From the NCBI RefSeq assembly GCF_014522305.1, contig NZ_CP041982.1, positions 501,001 to 565,000 of the forward strand: a stretch of 64,000 nt of DNA, read 5' to 3'. The position numbers and the translations under genes were made by a program. Below, one piece after another: positions 45,388-52,252 of the stretch (position 1 is its first letter; every line of letters starts with the position of its first letter). The notes beneath the pieces are model-generated. The model was not told the origin of the DNA and ran no database searches. It worked only from the letters and a program-made list of their open reading frames with translations. The DNA is from Lactobacillus sp. PV034. Lineage in GTDB: Bacteria; Bacillota; Bacilli; Lactobacillales; Lactobacillaceae.

Positions 45388-46275
45388 TTAGATGTTTGCC
45401 TTAGTGTTAAATACACGACGGTTGGCAATGTATCTGTCTGCAACACCCATGAAGTGAACAGAAATTCTTGACTTGTTGTTCTTTAAGCCTGAGAAACTAA
45501 GACCAAAGTACTTAGTAGGAGCATCAGCACCCTTTAAACTTCTAAGACCTAATAAGTCACCAGCATGTTCCCATTCAGTGTAATGTGAAGCATCATTGAA
45601 GTTAGTCATTGAACCATAGAAACCACCGAATAACATTTGTTTAACGTTAAAGTAAATTTGTTCTTTTAAGGCGTACATGCTACGAACAGAACCGTTAAAT
45701 TGTGAAGTAATTGGAAGACCTGATTCATCTTCGTAAACTTGACCAGCATTCTTTAAACCAGAAGCAACAGCTGCACGAGTAATACCTGCAACATAGTGAT
45801 CTGCATCCCAATCGCTCTTACCGTTGTTAGTGTATTCTTTAGCAACTCTGTCAGCAAAAGCAATAGCTGAAGTGTTAAGAACCCAAGCCTTTTTACCCAT
45901 TTGGCTACGAGCTGAGTTAATTAAGCTTAAAGCGTAACGGTTAATTTCAACTTTTTGACTCCAAGTCATGTTAGTAGTGTTAACCATAGTAGTTTTATCT
46001 TTAGCATTGTTGTCGTAGAAGTTGTTTTGCTTCATACCTTGTTGAGAAGCTTGAACTAAAGCTCTCTTATCAGCGTTAGAAATGCGGTTGTTGTTTACGT
46101 TTAAAATTCTTCTTGCAGTGTAACCAGCTGGTAAAGTAATTCTAGTTTGTTCAGTAGTAGCTGCGTGAACAGTTTCAGTCTTAACAGAATTATTTACTTG
46201 GTTAATAGTAGTAACTCCACCAACAGTTAATAAAGCGGCAATAGAAATTTTAGATAACAATTTAACGTTCTTCAT
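45388..46275 (-). CDS. Secreted SEC10/PgrA surface-exclusion domain protein
   Basis: 295 residues from MKNVKLLSKISIAALLTVGG, a signal peptide cleaved near TVHA-AT; the longer frame to 46410 adds an implausible N-terminus. The mature part has ITLPAGYTARRILNVNN and WSQKVEINRYALSLINSARSQMG, then the CAP-like DADHYVAG and EWEHAGDLLGL. This is the SEC10/PgrA domain of lactobacillus surface proteins. It has no anchor, so it is released or held by charge. Confidence 0.83.
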   Translation of the reverse strand: MKNVKLLSKISIAALLTVGGVTTINQVNNSVKTETVHAATTEQTRITLPAGYTARRILNVNNNRISNADKRALVQASQQGMKQNNFYDNNAKDKTTMVNTTNMTWSQKVEINRYALSLINSARSQMGKKAWVLNTSAIAFADRVAKEYTNNGKSDWDADHYVAGITRAAVASGLKNAGQVYEDESGLPITSQFNGSVRSMYALKEQIYFNVKQMLFGGFYGSMTNFNDASHYTEWEHAGDLLGLRSLKGADAPTKYFGLSFSGLKNNKSRISVHFMGVADRYIANRRVFNTKANI

Positions 46276-46402
46276 AGATATTCTTCTCAACTTTCTAAAA
46301 TAGTTAGTAACATGTTTTTCTCTTTTTCTCTCAACAACCTTATAGTACCAGGTTTTTAGAGCATGTCTAGGTGTGTATAGTGTTAAATAACAATATGTTA
46401 TA

Positions 46403-46424
46403 AATAACAATTACACCCGTTATT
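46403..46424. promoter_or_regulatory. Inverted repeat shared by two surface-protein promoters
   Basis: AATAAC-10-GTTATT upstream of the SEC10 gene, with the core ACACCCGTTATTT. A close copy, ACACCTGTTATTT at 47442-47454, lies upstream of the 193-residue surface protein, and AATAGGTGTTATTTT at 46447-46461 is a reverse copy. It may be a common regulator site. Confidence 0.45.
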
Positions 46425-46678
46425 TTTGAAGACAAAGAGATTACTCATTAGGTAATAGGTGTTATTTTAAAAAGTGAGAAATAAATAATTTCAAAAAAAT
46501 TTTCAAAAAATCTAAAATATATAAAAAAGGAATGGAATTACAAGTGTTATAAAACAAGATGCTGATTTTATGGGGTTTTTGCCCCCTTTATAAAGATAAA
46601 ATTTGATGAATTTTTCCTAGTTTAAATAATTCATTATTTAAACAGTAGTAAAATTACTTCCTAATTCAGATAAACAAA
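46425..46678. other. Intergenic, no gene seen
   Basis: AT-rich spacer with the upstream region of the SEC10 gene and the tail of the next transcript. No frame with a ribosome site. Confidence 0.4.
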
Positions 46679-46704
46679 AAAACACTTAACAAATGTTAAG
46701 TGTT
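46679..46704 (-). terminator. Terminator of the 193-residue surface protein gene
   Basis: AAACACTTAACA / TGTTAAGTGTTT with a two-base loop and a T6 run on the minus strand. Confidence 0.8.
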
Positions 46705-46777
46705 TGAAAATTGGTATTAAGAAAGAAAGAATTATCCTTCTTCACTATTAGCATTAAAACTTAATATTATCCCTTTA

Positions 46778-47359
46778 TTAAGCTCTCTTCTTAAAGAAAT
46801 AAGTAACTACACTAGCTAAAACAAGTGCTAATGAACCAAAAACAGTTCCTTGTAAAAGAGTTGCATTCTTCTTAACGTGCTTTTTAGTGGAAGCTTTTTT
46901 AGTAACATGCTTCTTAGCTTGAGTTTTTACTTCTTTCTTAGAAGCTTTTTGATTAGCCTTTTGTTCTTGGTGAGCTGGTTGAGTTGAAGTTGCTTGAGAA
47001 CTTGCGGCTGGTTGGTTTGTAGTGGTTTGTGCAGGTTTTGCAGTACTTTTAGCTGCTGGAACTTGCTCTACATTAGAAGTTGTAACATTTTTGGTTGAAG
47101 TTGAGACTGTTTGCTTGTTAGTTGAATTTGAAGTTTGTTCTTCTTGAGGTGCATCTTGTGCTGGAGCTAATTTTGGATATTCAACATTAGTACCTTCAAC
47201 ACTGTTATCAGGTGATTCTTCACCACCACCTGCTAATGGTGCACAAATTGCTTCTTCATTATTATTTGTTGCAGCGTGTACATTTGAAGTAGTTCCACTG
47301 ATCATTAAACCTAAAGTAGCAATAGTAACAAAACTGGTTAAATTCTTTTGTAATTTCAT
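46778..47359 (-). CDS. Cell-surface protein with C-terminal membrane anchor
   Basis: 193 residues: a signal peptide (MKLQKNLTSFVTIATLGLMI, cut after VHA), a short acidic mature start (ICAPLAGGGEESPDNS), a Thr/Gln/Ala/Pro stalk, a Lys-rich segment (KKHVTKKASTKKHVKK) and a final hydrophobic span with KKRA tail. The span looks like a sortase sorting region, but LPXTG is absent (NATLLQGT stands in its place). It is probably membrane-tethered. Role unknown. Confidence 0.75.
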   Translation of the reverse strand: MKLQKNLTSFVTIATLGLMISGTTSNVHAATNNNEEAICAPLAGGGEESPDNSVEGTNVEYPKLAPAQDAPQEEQTSNSTNKQTVSTSTKNVTTSNVEQVPAAKSTAKPAQTTTNQPAASSQATSTQPAHQEQKANQKASKKEVKTQAKKHVTKKASTKKHVKKNATLLQGTVFGSLALVLASVVTYFFKKRA

Positions 47360-47606
47360 AATTAATATCTTTCTTTCTAATAACTTTTTTTCTTGGTGAC
47401 TTAATCTATAAATATATTAACTCTTTTATCCGGATAAAACAACACCTGTTATTTATATTTTTATAAAATAATTATTATAGTTCACGAAAAATGTTGTTAT
47501 ACAAGGCTTTTTACCATGTTATAAAATTTGAAATTTTTTATATTTTTGTTTTTTGACGCTATTTTTAGGGTTATAAAATAAAAAATTGGGTCTAACAAAG
47601 AAAAAA

Positions 47607-47632
47607 GAGTTAATGACATTACTCATTAACTC
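47607..47632 (-). terminator. Terminator of the lipoprotein gene
   Basis: GAGTTAATGA / TCATTAACTC with a six-base loop and T6 on the minus strand. Confidence 0.82.
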
Positions 47633-47646
47633 CCTTTATCGATTCT

Positions 47647-48621
47647 TTATTCATCATCTGAATTATCACTATTTAAAGTTGCATCGTTATCCTGGGTTGG
47701 AATATCGCTAAATGATTTATTAGCATTCTTTTGGGCAGTAGCTTGATCCTTCCAATAAATCGCATTAGCCCACATACCGGCACCTGATGCGCTAACTAAA
47801 ACAGTTTGTCCATCTTCGTGAGCGAGATAGTAATAACCACCTGCACCTGCGCTTTGCATCCAACTATAGGTATGAAGCAAGCGTCGGCCACGATAAGTTT
47901 CTAAGTATCCACGACTCCAATTCTTAGTTGCTTCCGTATATGATTGATCTTGTACATAACGAGAAAAGTCAAAACCTTTAGTCATCTTATGTAGAATTAC
48001 AGTACCGCTTTCCTCTTGATTGCGATAAGAAATACGATGCTTATCAAGTGTTAATGTCGTGATTGATGAATTATCATTACCAGCATTATCCGCACTATAC
48101 CAAGTGCCTTGCATGTCTGCTGGGATATCAAATAGTCCCTCATCACCTGCCACGGTCGATTTTTGCTCAGCGTTTGAAGTTGCCACTTGATTCTCAGAGC
48201 TTTTATCTTTTGCTAAAAAATTATCTAAGTTAAGCTTGTGTCCTTTCACACGTTTAAAAGTTTCAGTTTGATCATCTGCATCCTTAAGCTTTAATTTGCC
48301 TTTAGCAAGCTTAGCCGTAAATTCATGATTATTTTTGCGGTCATTAATTGTGACAACAAATGTTGAACTATTCTTTTTCTTCCAAGTAAATTCTGCATCG
48401 AGGTCATCTTTGCGAGAAACGTAACGCCCAGTGCCATCTTTTTTAAACAAAATAACAGCATTCTTACCATCTTGATAAGTACCAGCAATCTCGGCAACTT
48501 TTGTCTTAGTCACTTGGCTTGACTTTGCCGTTGAACCCTTTGGCTGGGTAGTTTTATTACTACATGCAGCTAAACTAGTCATAGCCAAAATCATTGACGC
48601 AATTCCTACAACTTTTTTCAT
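47647..48621 (-). CDS. Lipoprotein with a lipocalin-like domain
   Basis: 324 residues. MKKVVGIASMILAMTSLAAC gives a lipobox LAAC. The first mature section (GTYQDGKNAVILFKKDGTGRYV, FTWKKKNSSTFVVTI) repeats a beta-strand pattern seen in small lactobacillus lipoproteins. The second domain has DIPADMQGTWYSADN and later YLETYRGRRLLHTYSW, a QGTWY lipocalin-like start. Exact role unknown. Confidence 0.75.
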   Translation of the reverse strand: MKKVVGIASMILAMTSLAACSNKTTQPKGSTAKSSQVTKTKVAEIAGTYQDGKNAVILFKKDGTGRYVSRKDDLDAEFTWKKKNSSTFVVTINDRKNNHEFTAKLAKGKLKLKDADDQTETFKRVKGHKLNLDNFLAKDKSSENQVATSNAEQKSTVAGDEGLFDIPADMQGTWYSADNAGNDNSSITTLTLDKHRISYRNQEESGTVILHKMTKGFDFSRYVQDQSYTEATKNWSRGYLETYRGRRLLHTYSWMQSAGAGGYYYLAHEDGQTVLVSASGAGMWANAIYWKDQATAQKNANKSFSDIPTQDNDATLNSDNSDDE

Positions 48622-48864
48622 AAAATACTCCTCTTTTATAATTGGTTTACCCCATTATTTAACCATAAGGTGAGTATTTTAGCTATTTTATCCTGTAAGT
48701 TCTGCGATCTTTCAATTTGTTATAATAGATATCAGATTAAAGTTAATGCCTAGCTACCATTAACTTTAATTTAGTAGATCAGAATAACTATCACCCCTCA
48801 TTTAATTAATATCTACGGAGGTGAAGAGTTATGTCTAAATTTTGGATAAACTGGAGGGAATTTC

Positions 48865-48963
48865 ACGGTTGATTTTGCAACCGGAATTTTGATTCTTTCG
48901 ATTGCTGCAATTAACTTTGCAAAAGCATATCGGATAATCAAAAAAGCTAATCATAAAGATTAG
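48865..48963 (+). CDS. Small hydrophobic peptide, type-I-toxin-like (unit A, plus)
   Basis: 32 codons: VDFATGILILSIAAINFAKA then YRIIKKANHKD, one membrane helix with a basic tail, the build of pore-forming type I toxins. The only start in the right place is ACG (48865), six bases after GGAGG; no ATG/GTG/TTG lies upstream in frame before a stop. An overlapping leader frame (48831-48872, MSKFWINWREFHG) has a strong site, TACGGAGGTGA, and may couple translation. -10 TATAAT lies at 48721-48726. Confidence 0.6.
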   Translation, partial: TVDFATGILILSIAAINFAKAYRIIKKANHKD

Positions 48964-49034
48964 CTCTTCCCAAAAGTTATTCAAATCTACGATTGAGAGT
49001 AATGAGTGGCCGCTCATTACTCTCTCTTCATTTA
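48938..49034 (-). ncRNA. Antisense antitoxin-like RNA (unit A, against plus peptide)
   Basis: On the minus strand TTGCTT (49064-49069), 17 bases, TATAAT (49041-49046) drive an RNA of about 95 bases. It contains the GAGAGTAATGAG / CTCATTACTCTC hairpin and ends at GCTAATC / GATTAGC plus T6, antisense to the last codons of the plus-strand peptide gene. Convergent toxin and RNA sharing a terminator is the plan of Fst/par-type systems. Confidence 0.65.
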
Positions 49035-49124
49035 TATTCTATTATAATTATGTAAGTTAATTAAAGCAAATTCTTAAGGAAATTAATCATTGAAATAAAC
49101 AGTTTTTCCTAGTAAAATTGTAAG

Positions 49125-49213
49125 AGAAAAGGAGCTAACGAATGCGACTCGTTAACTCCAATCGTAACTCGAATGACTGAAGAGATTAGCTAATCCTTGT
49201 GATTAGCTTTTTT
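49125..49213 (+). ncRNA. Antisense antitoxin-like RNA (unit A, against minus peptide)
   Basis: TTGAAA (49090-49095), 17 bases, TAAAAT (49113-49118). The RNA holds a hairpin (GGAGCTAACGA / TCGTTAACTCC) and ends in GCTAATCCTTGTGATTAGC plus T7, overlapping the 3' end of the minus-strand peptide gene. About 88 bases, no reading frame. Confidence 0.65.
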
Positions 49214-49303
49214 TGTTATTACATATGCCGTTGCACACCTAATAACAAATTTGCCTAATGCATTAAGAATGATACTTACTGCAATGGCTAATGCTACCGA
49301 CAA
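49190..49303 (-). CDS. Small hydrophobic peptide, type-I-toxin-like (unit A, minus)
   Basis: 37 residues from TTG: MSVALAIAVSIILNALGKFV, then IRCATAYVITKKANHKD. One membrane helix and a basic tail, ending in the same KKANHKD as the plus-strand peptide. A leader frame (49294-49338, MQYGIDWRSRQPCR) with TACGGAGGTGA overlaps its start. The 5' leader has CTTTTGGG-TAGCT-CCCAAAAG. Confidence 0.6.
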   Translation of the reverse strand: MSVALAIAVSIILNALGKFVIRCATAYVITKKANHKD

Positions 49304-49467
49304 GGCTGCCTACTTCTCCAGTCTATTCCATATTGCATGGCTCTCACCTCCGTAACTTCATAGATGTTGAGGGGTGCGCAGCCATCCTAGTTACTAAACT
49401 TTTGGGAGCTACCCAAAAGCCTAATTAATATTTTAACAAAAGTAGTTGAATAAAACTTCAAATTATT

Positions 49468-49505
49468 AAAACAAGCATCCTCTTAAGTTTGGGGATGCTT
49501 GTTTT
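49468..49505 (-). terminator. Terminator after higA (unit A)
   Basis: AAAACAAGCATCC / GGATGCTTGTTTT; copies at 50607-50645 and 51182-51220. Near-perfect stems close to the ends of minus-strand genes. Confidence 0.8.
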
Positions 49506-49510
49506 GGTGT

Positions 49511-49768
49511 TTACATATACTTTGTATTTCTTAACTCAATTTCATTTTGAATATTAAAAAAGTATTTTGGAGATACTCCAAACAATTTTCCTAAGCTACG
49601 AGAAGTATCTACAGTAATTTTTCTTTTATCATGAAGAATATCTTGAATTATTGAAGTTGATTCATTGGTATATTGCGCAATCATATTAATAGACATATTC
49701 AAGGGTACCATGAATTCTTCATATAAAATTTCACTTAGTTTAGGAGTAGGAATATTATTATTTAACAT
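49511..49768 (-). CDS. higA: HigA-like XRE antitoxin, orphan (unit A)
   Basis: 85 residues: NIPTPKLSEILYEEFMVPLNMSINMIAQYTNESTSIIQDILHDKRKI followed by LGKLFGVSPKYFFNIQNEIELR. This is the HigA/VapI helix-turn-helix protein that normally follows a HigB toxin. No HigB-like frame precedes it. AAGGAAA lies upstream of the ATG. It may act only as a DNA-binding regulator. Confidence 0.82.
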   Translation of the reverse strand: MLNNNIPTPKLSEILYEEFMVPLNMSINMIAQYTNESTSIIQDILHDKRKITVDTSRSLGKLFGVSPKYFFNIQNEIELRNTKYM

Positions 49769-49976
49769 TGGCTGTTTCCTTATCGTTATAATTTATACTT
49801 TGTACAATTAATACTGGAGTAGATAACAATTTGCTATAATATTGATAGGCTAGCATTAATATCTAGCTAATACTTAATGCTAGCTTAGTAGATAAGAATG
49901 ACTAACACCCCTCATTTAGTTAAATTTTACGGAGGTGAAGAGTCATGAATAATTTGGATAAACTGGAGGTATATTT

Positions 49977-50075
49977 ACGGTTGATTTTGCGACCGGAGTT
50001 TTGATTCTTTCGATTGCTGCAATTAACTTTGCTAAAGCCTATCGAATAATCAAAAAAGCTAATCACAAGGATTAG
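49977..50075 (+). CDS. Small hydrophobic peptide, type-I-toxin-like (unit B, plus)
   Basis: 32 codons starting at ACG (49977): VDFATGVLILSIAAINFAKA then YRIIKKANHKD. Differs from unit A at one residue although several codons changed, so the frame is under selection. GGAGG lies six bases before ACG. The leader frame at 49945-50004 (MNNLDKLEVYLRLILRPEF) differs from that in unit A. -10 TATAAT at 49835-49840. Confidence 0.6.
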   Translation, partial: TVDFATGVLILSIAAINFAKAYRIIKKANHKD

Positions 50076-50145
50076 CTCAACCTCAGTTATTCAATTCTAC
50101 GATTGAGAGTAATGAGTGGCGGCTCATTACTCTCTTTTCATTTAT
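50050..50145 (-). ncRNA. Antisense antitoxin-like RNA (unit B, against plus peptide)
   Basis: TTGCAT (50175-50180), 17 bases, TATAAT (50152-50157), then the same hairpin and a GCTAATC / GATTAGC terminator as in unit A. Confidence 0.65.
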
Positions 50146-50264
50146 ACTTATATTATAGTTATGTGAGTTAATTAATGCAAATACAATCATGTAAGGTAAG
50201 TACTACAAATTCTTAATGAAATATAATAATTGAAATAAAAAGTCTTTACGAGTAAAATTATAAG

Positions 50265-50353
50265 AGAAAAGGAGTTAACGAGTGCAGTCGTTAACTCCAA
50301 TCGTAACTCGAATGACTGAAGTGGTAAGCTAATCCTTGTGATTAGCTTTTTTT
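50265..50353 (+). ncRNA. Antisense antitoxin-like RNA (unit B, against minus peptide)
   Basis: TTGAAA (50230-50235), 17 bases, TAAAAT (50253-50258). The hairpin GGAGTTAACGA / TCGTTAACTCC is a compensated version of the unit A stem. Terminator at 50328-50353. Confidence 0.65.
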
Positions 50354-50442
50354 GTTATTACATATGCCGTCGCACATCTAATAACAAACTTGCCTACTGC
50401 ATTAAGAATGAAACTTACTGCAATAGCTAAAGCTACCGACAA
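50329..50442 (-). CDS. Small hydrophobic peptide, type-I-toxin-like (unit B, minus)
   Basis: 37 residues from TTG: MSVALAIAVSFILNAVGKFV, then IRCATAYVITKKANHKD. Only two conservative changes from unit A, with several silent ones (GCA/GCT, AGG/AGA, GCA/GCG), which supports translation of this frame. Leader frame at 50433-50477 (MPHRIDWRSRQPCR). Confidence 0.6.
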   Translation of the reverse strand: MSVALAIAVSFILNAVGKFVIRCATAYVITKKANHKD

Positions 50443-50596
50443 GGCTGCCTACTTCTCCAGTCTATTCTATGTGGCATGGCTCTCACCTCCGTAACTTCAT
50501 AAATGTTGAGGGGTGTGTAGCCATCCTAGTTACTAAACTTTTGGAAGCTACCCAAAAGCCTAGATACTATTTTAGCAAAAGTAGTCGAATAAAACT

Positions 50597-50950
50597 TCAA
50601 TTTATTAAAACAAGCATCCCTTTATTTTTAGGGATGCTTGTTTTTGTTGTTGACATATATTTTGTATTTCTTAACTCAATTTCATTTTGAATATTAAAAA
50701 AGTATTTTGGAGATACTCCAAACAATTTTCCTAAGCCAGTAGAAATATTCACAGTAATTTTCTTTTTATCATTAAGAATATCCTGAATTATTGAAGTTGA
50801 TTCATTGGTAGCTCGCGCAATCATTTTAATAGACACATTCAAAGGTACCATAAATTCTTCATATAAAATTTCACTTAGTTTAGGAGTAGGAATATTATTT
50901 TTCAGCATAAGTTTATTATCTATCTGGTTATAGTTTTCTAATTTTATCAT
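50597..50950 (-). CDS. higA: HigA-like XRE antitoxin with a readthrough tail (unit B)
   Basis: 117 residues from the ATG at 50950, which overlaps the stop of the small gene upstream (TGATGA). The core matches the unit A protein (LSEILYEEFMVPLNVSIKMIA, LGKLFGVSPKYFFNIQNE). The unit A stop TAA is TCA here, so the protein runs on for 17 residues (STTKTSIPKNKGMLVLIN) encoded by the terminator hairpin. An internal ATG at 50908 corresponds to the unit A start. Confidence 0.75.
   Translation of the reverse strand: MIKLENYNQIDNKLMLKNNIPTPKLSEILYEEFMVPLNVSIKMIARATNESTSIIQDILNDKKKITVNISTGLGKLFGVSPKYFFNIQNEIELRNTKYMSTTKTSIPKNKGMLVLIN
50607..50645 (-). terminator. Terminator hairpin (unit B), partly inside higA
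   Basis: AAAACAAGCATCCC / GGGATGCTTGTTTTT, now within the extended higA frame. Confidence 0.75.
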
Positions 50951-51075
50951 CAAACGCCCAATTTTTTGAAATAGTCGTTTAAGTCATCAACATTATTGTC
51001 ATCATCAGGTATTAGCCCATTCATAATAGCAAGTTCCTTATTCATGGCTTTTTTGCTTTCTTCATCTATAATCAC
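50950..51075 (-). CDS. Small acidic protein upstream of higA
   Basis: 41 residues from GTG at 51075 (GGAGGAGA seven bases before): MIIDEESKKAMNKELAIMNG, then LIPDDDNNVDDLNDYFKKLGV. It overlaps the higA start by one base, so they are coupled. Too small for a HigB nuclease. A longer frame runs to 51192 through the terminator region and is less likely. Function unknown. Confidence 0.55.
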   Translation of the reverse strand: MIIDEESKKAMNKELAIMNGLIPDDDNNVDDLNDYFKKLGV

Positions 51076-51181
51076 TGTGATCTCTCCTCCATGTTTACTT
51101 ATATATAAATTATATCTATTATTTCTATCTTTAATAAATTTTGAATGAAAATTCTTGGATATTTTGGGAAAATCAAAAATT

Positions 51182-51220
51182 AAAACAAGCATCTCTTTAA
51201 GTTTAGGGATGCTTGTTTTT
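51182..51220. terminator. Third copy of the AAAACAAGCATC hairpin
   Basis: Lies between the small acidic gene and the Mrr gene; it probably ends the Mrr transcript on the minus strand, 20 bases past its stop. Confidence 0.65.
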
Positions 51221-51239
51221 TACTATCTTATAAGTTCTA

Positions 51240-52184
51240 CTATTCAAAAAATTCATCATCAATATCATAAAGTTCATAACTTTGATGAATCTGAACTCCA
51301 ACTTTATATTGAACCATCAAATTCGTTAACATTTCGCCATCAACCAACGCAATGTTAAGTTGTTTAGCTGCTACTTTTGCTCCACTGGTGAATGAGGAAG
51401 TTGTAATAAACACACCTCGATCTGCATGCTGGCGTCTTAATGCCCCAGCAAAACCATCAATTTCAGGACTTCCCACTACATTACCTTCCGCATAGCGCTT
51501 AACCTGAACATAAATTGTTTCCATTCCAAGCGGGTCTTTATTAATAATTCCGTCAATTCCACCATCATTAGACTTCTGAGTAACTAATGATTGTCCATCA
51601 GTTCCTTTATACCCCATTTCACTCAGTAGCTTGATCATCATGTGTTCAAATTCATAAGGATCAGTACTTCTTAGTTTTAATAAAAGTTGCTCAGTTAAAT
51701 CGCTTTTCTGTTTATCAAACCAATTTGAAACTTGTTTTTCAGTAAGTTCAAATGTTTGCTCTTCACTTACTGCATTCGTCTCTGCTTCATTACTTTTATC
51801 TTTTAGTTTTTTCTGATGCTCAATATAAGCAGACTGAGAATGAACCAATTCACGAGTAATGCTTAAGCCGTGCTCTTTTAAAATTGTTCTTCCTAAATCT
51901 GAAATTTGATATACACCCCGTTTAGGTGCATCCAACAAACCGGCTATTTTCAAATCACTTAATGCCCAATTTACTCTATTAATAGCAACTAAATCATGCC
52001 ATTTTGATGAATAAGTCATTTTAGCTAAATTATCAGGTAAGTTTACTTCTTCAAGAACATTGTTAATTAAATCTTGACGTTTCCAAATTTTTTCAGTCTC
52101 TGCTACTTTTAAAATTGGACCTAAGAATCCATCCCAAGTTGGCATACCATTATCACTATGCTTTAAAGTTTTATAATCTATCAT
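51240..52184 (-). CDS. mrr: Mrr-type restriction endonuclease (type IV)
   Basis: 314 residues. The N-terminal winged helix (WDGFLGPILKVAETEKIWKRQDLIN, RGVYQISDLGRTILK) is Mrr_N. The catalytic domain has YEFEHMMIKLLSEMGY, SNDGGIDGIINKDPLG and IYVQVKRY, the E...D...QxK core of the Mrr fold, then GVFITTSSFTSGAK. Mrr cuts methylated DNA. The gene pairs with a second Mrr-like gene upstream on the same strand, 68 bases away. Confidence 0.92.
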   Translation of the reverse strand: MIDYKTLKHSDNGMPTWDGFLGPILKVAETEKIWKRQDLINNVLEEVNLPDNLAKMTYSSKWHDLVAINRVNWALSDLKIAGLLDAPKRGVYQISDLGRTILKEHGLSITRELVHSQSAYIEHQKKLKDKSNEAETNAVSEEQTFELTEKQVSNWFDKQKSDLTEQLLLKLRSTDPYEFEHMMIKLLSEMGYKGTDGQSLVTQKSNDGGIDGIINKDPLGMETIYVQVKRYAEGNVVGSPEIDGFAGALRRQHADRGVFITTSSFTSGAKVAAKQLNIALVDGEMLTNLMVQYKVGVQIHQSYELYDIDDEFFE

Positions 52185-52252
52185 GCTCTAGTCTCTTTAG
52201 TTAATACCTTTATATTTTTAATCTTTTAGGTGATAAGAATGCCTCACCTTGT

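Larger units (their letters stand above)
48715..50960. repeat. Tandem duplication: two type-I TA pairs plus higA per unit
   Basis: Unit A (about 48715-49828) and unit B (about 49829-50960) run in the same order: plus-strand peptide gene, minus-strand antisense RNA, plus-strand antisense RNA, minus-strand peptide gene, terminator, minus-strand HigA gene. Long stretches are nearly identical (for example around the peptide ends and the AAAACAAGCATCC hairpin), with many scattered substitutions, so the duplication is not recent. Confidence 0.85.

Noticed and set aside
48865..50442. Fst/Ldr or TxpA/BsrG family toxin names for the small peptides
   Set aside because: The gene layout fits, but the peptides lack the Fst P-x-x-V-G...W-L pattern and the MSxYE start of TxpA/BsrG types, so no family name is given.
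50597..51222. CRISPR array from the AAAACAAGCATCC repeats
   Set aside because: Only three copies, each a terminator palindrome, at uneven spacing of 0.6-1.1 kb.
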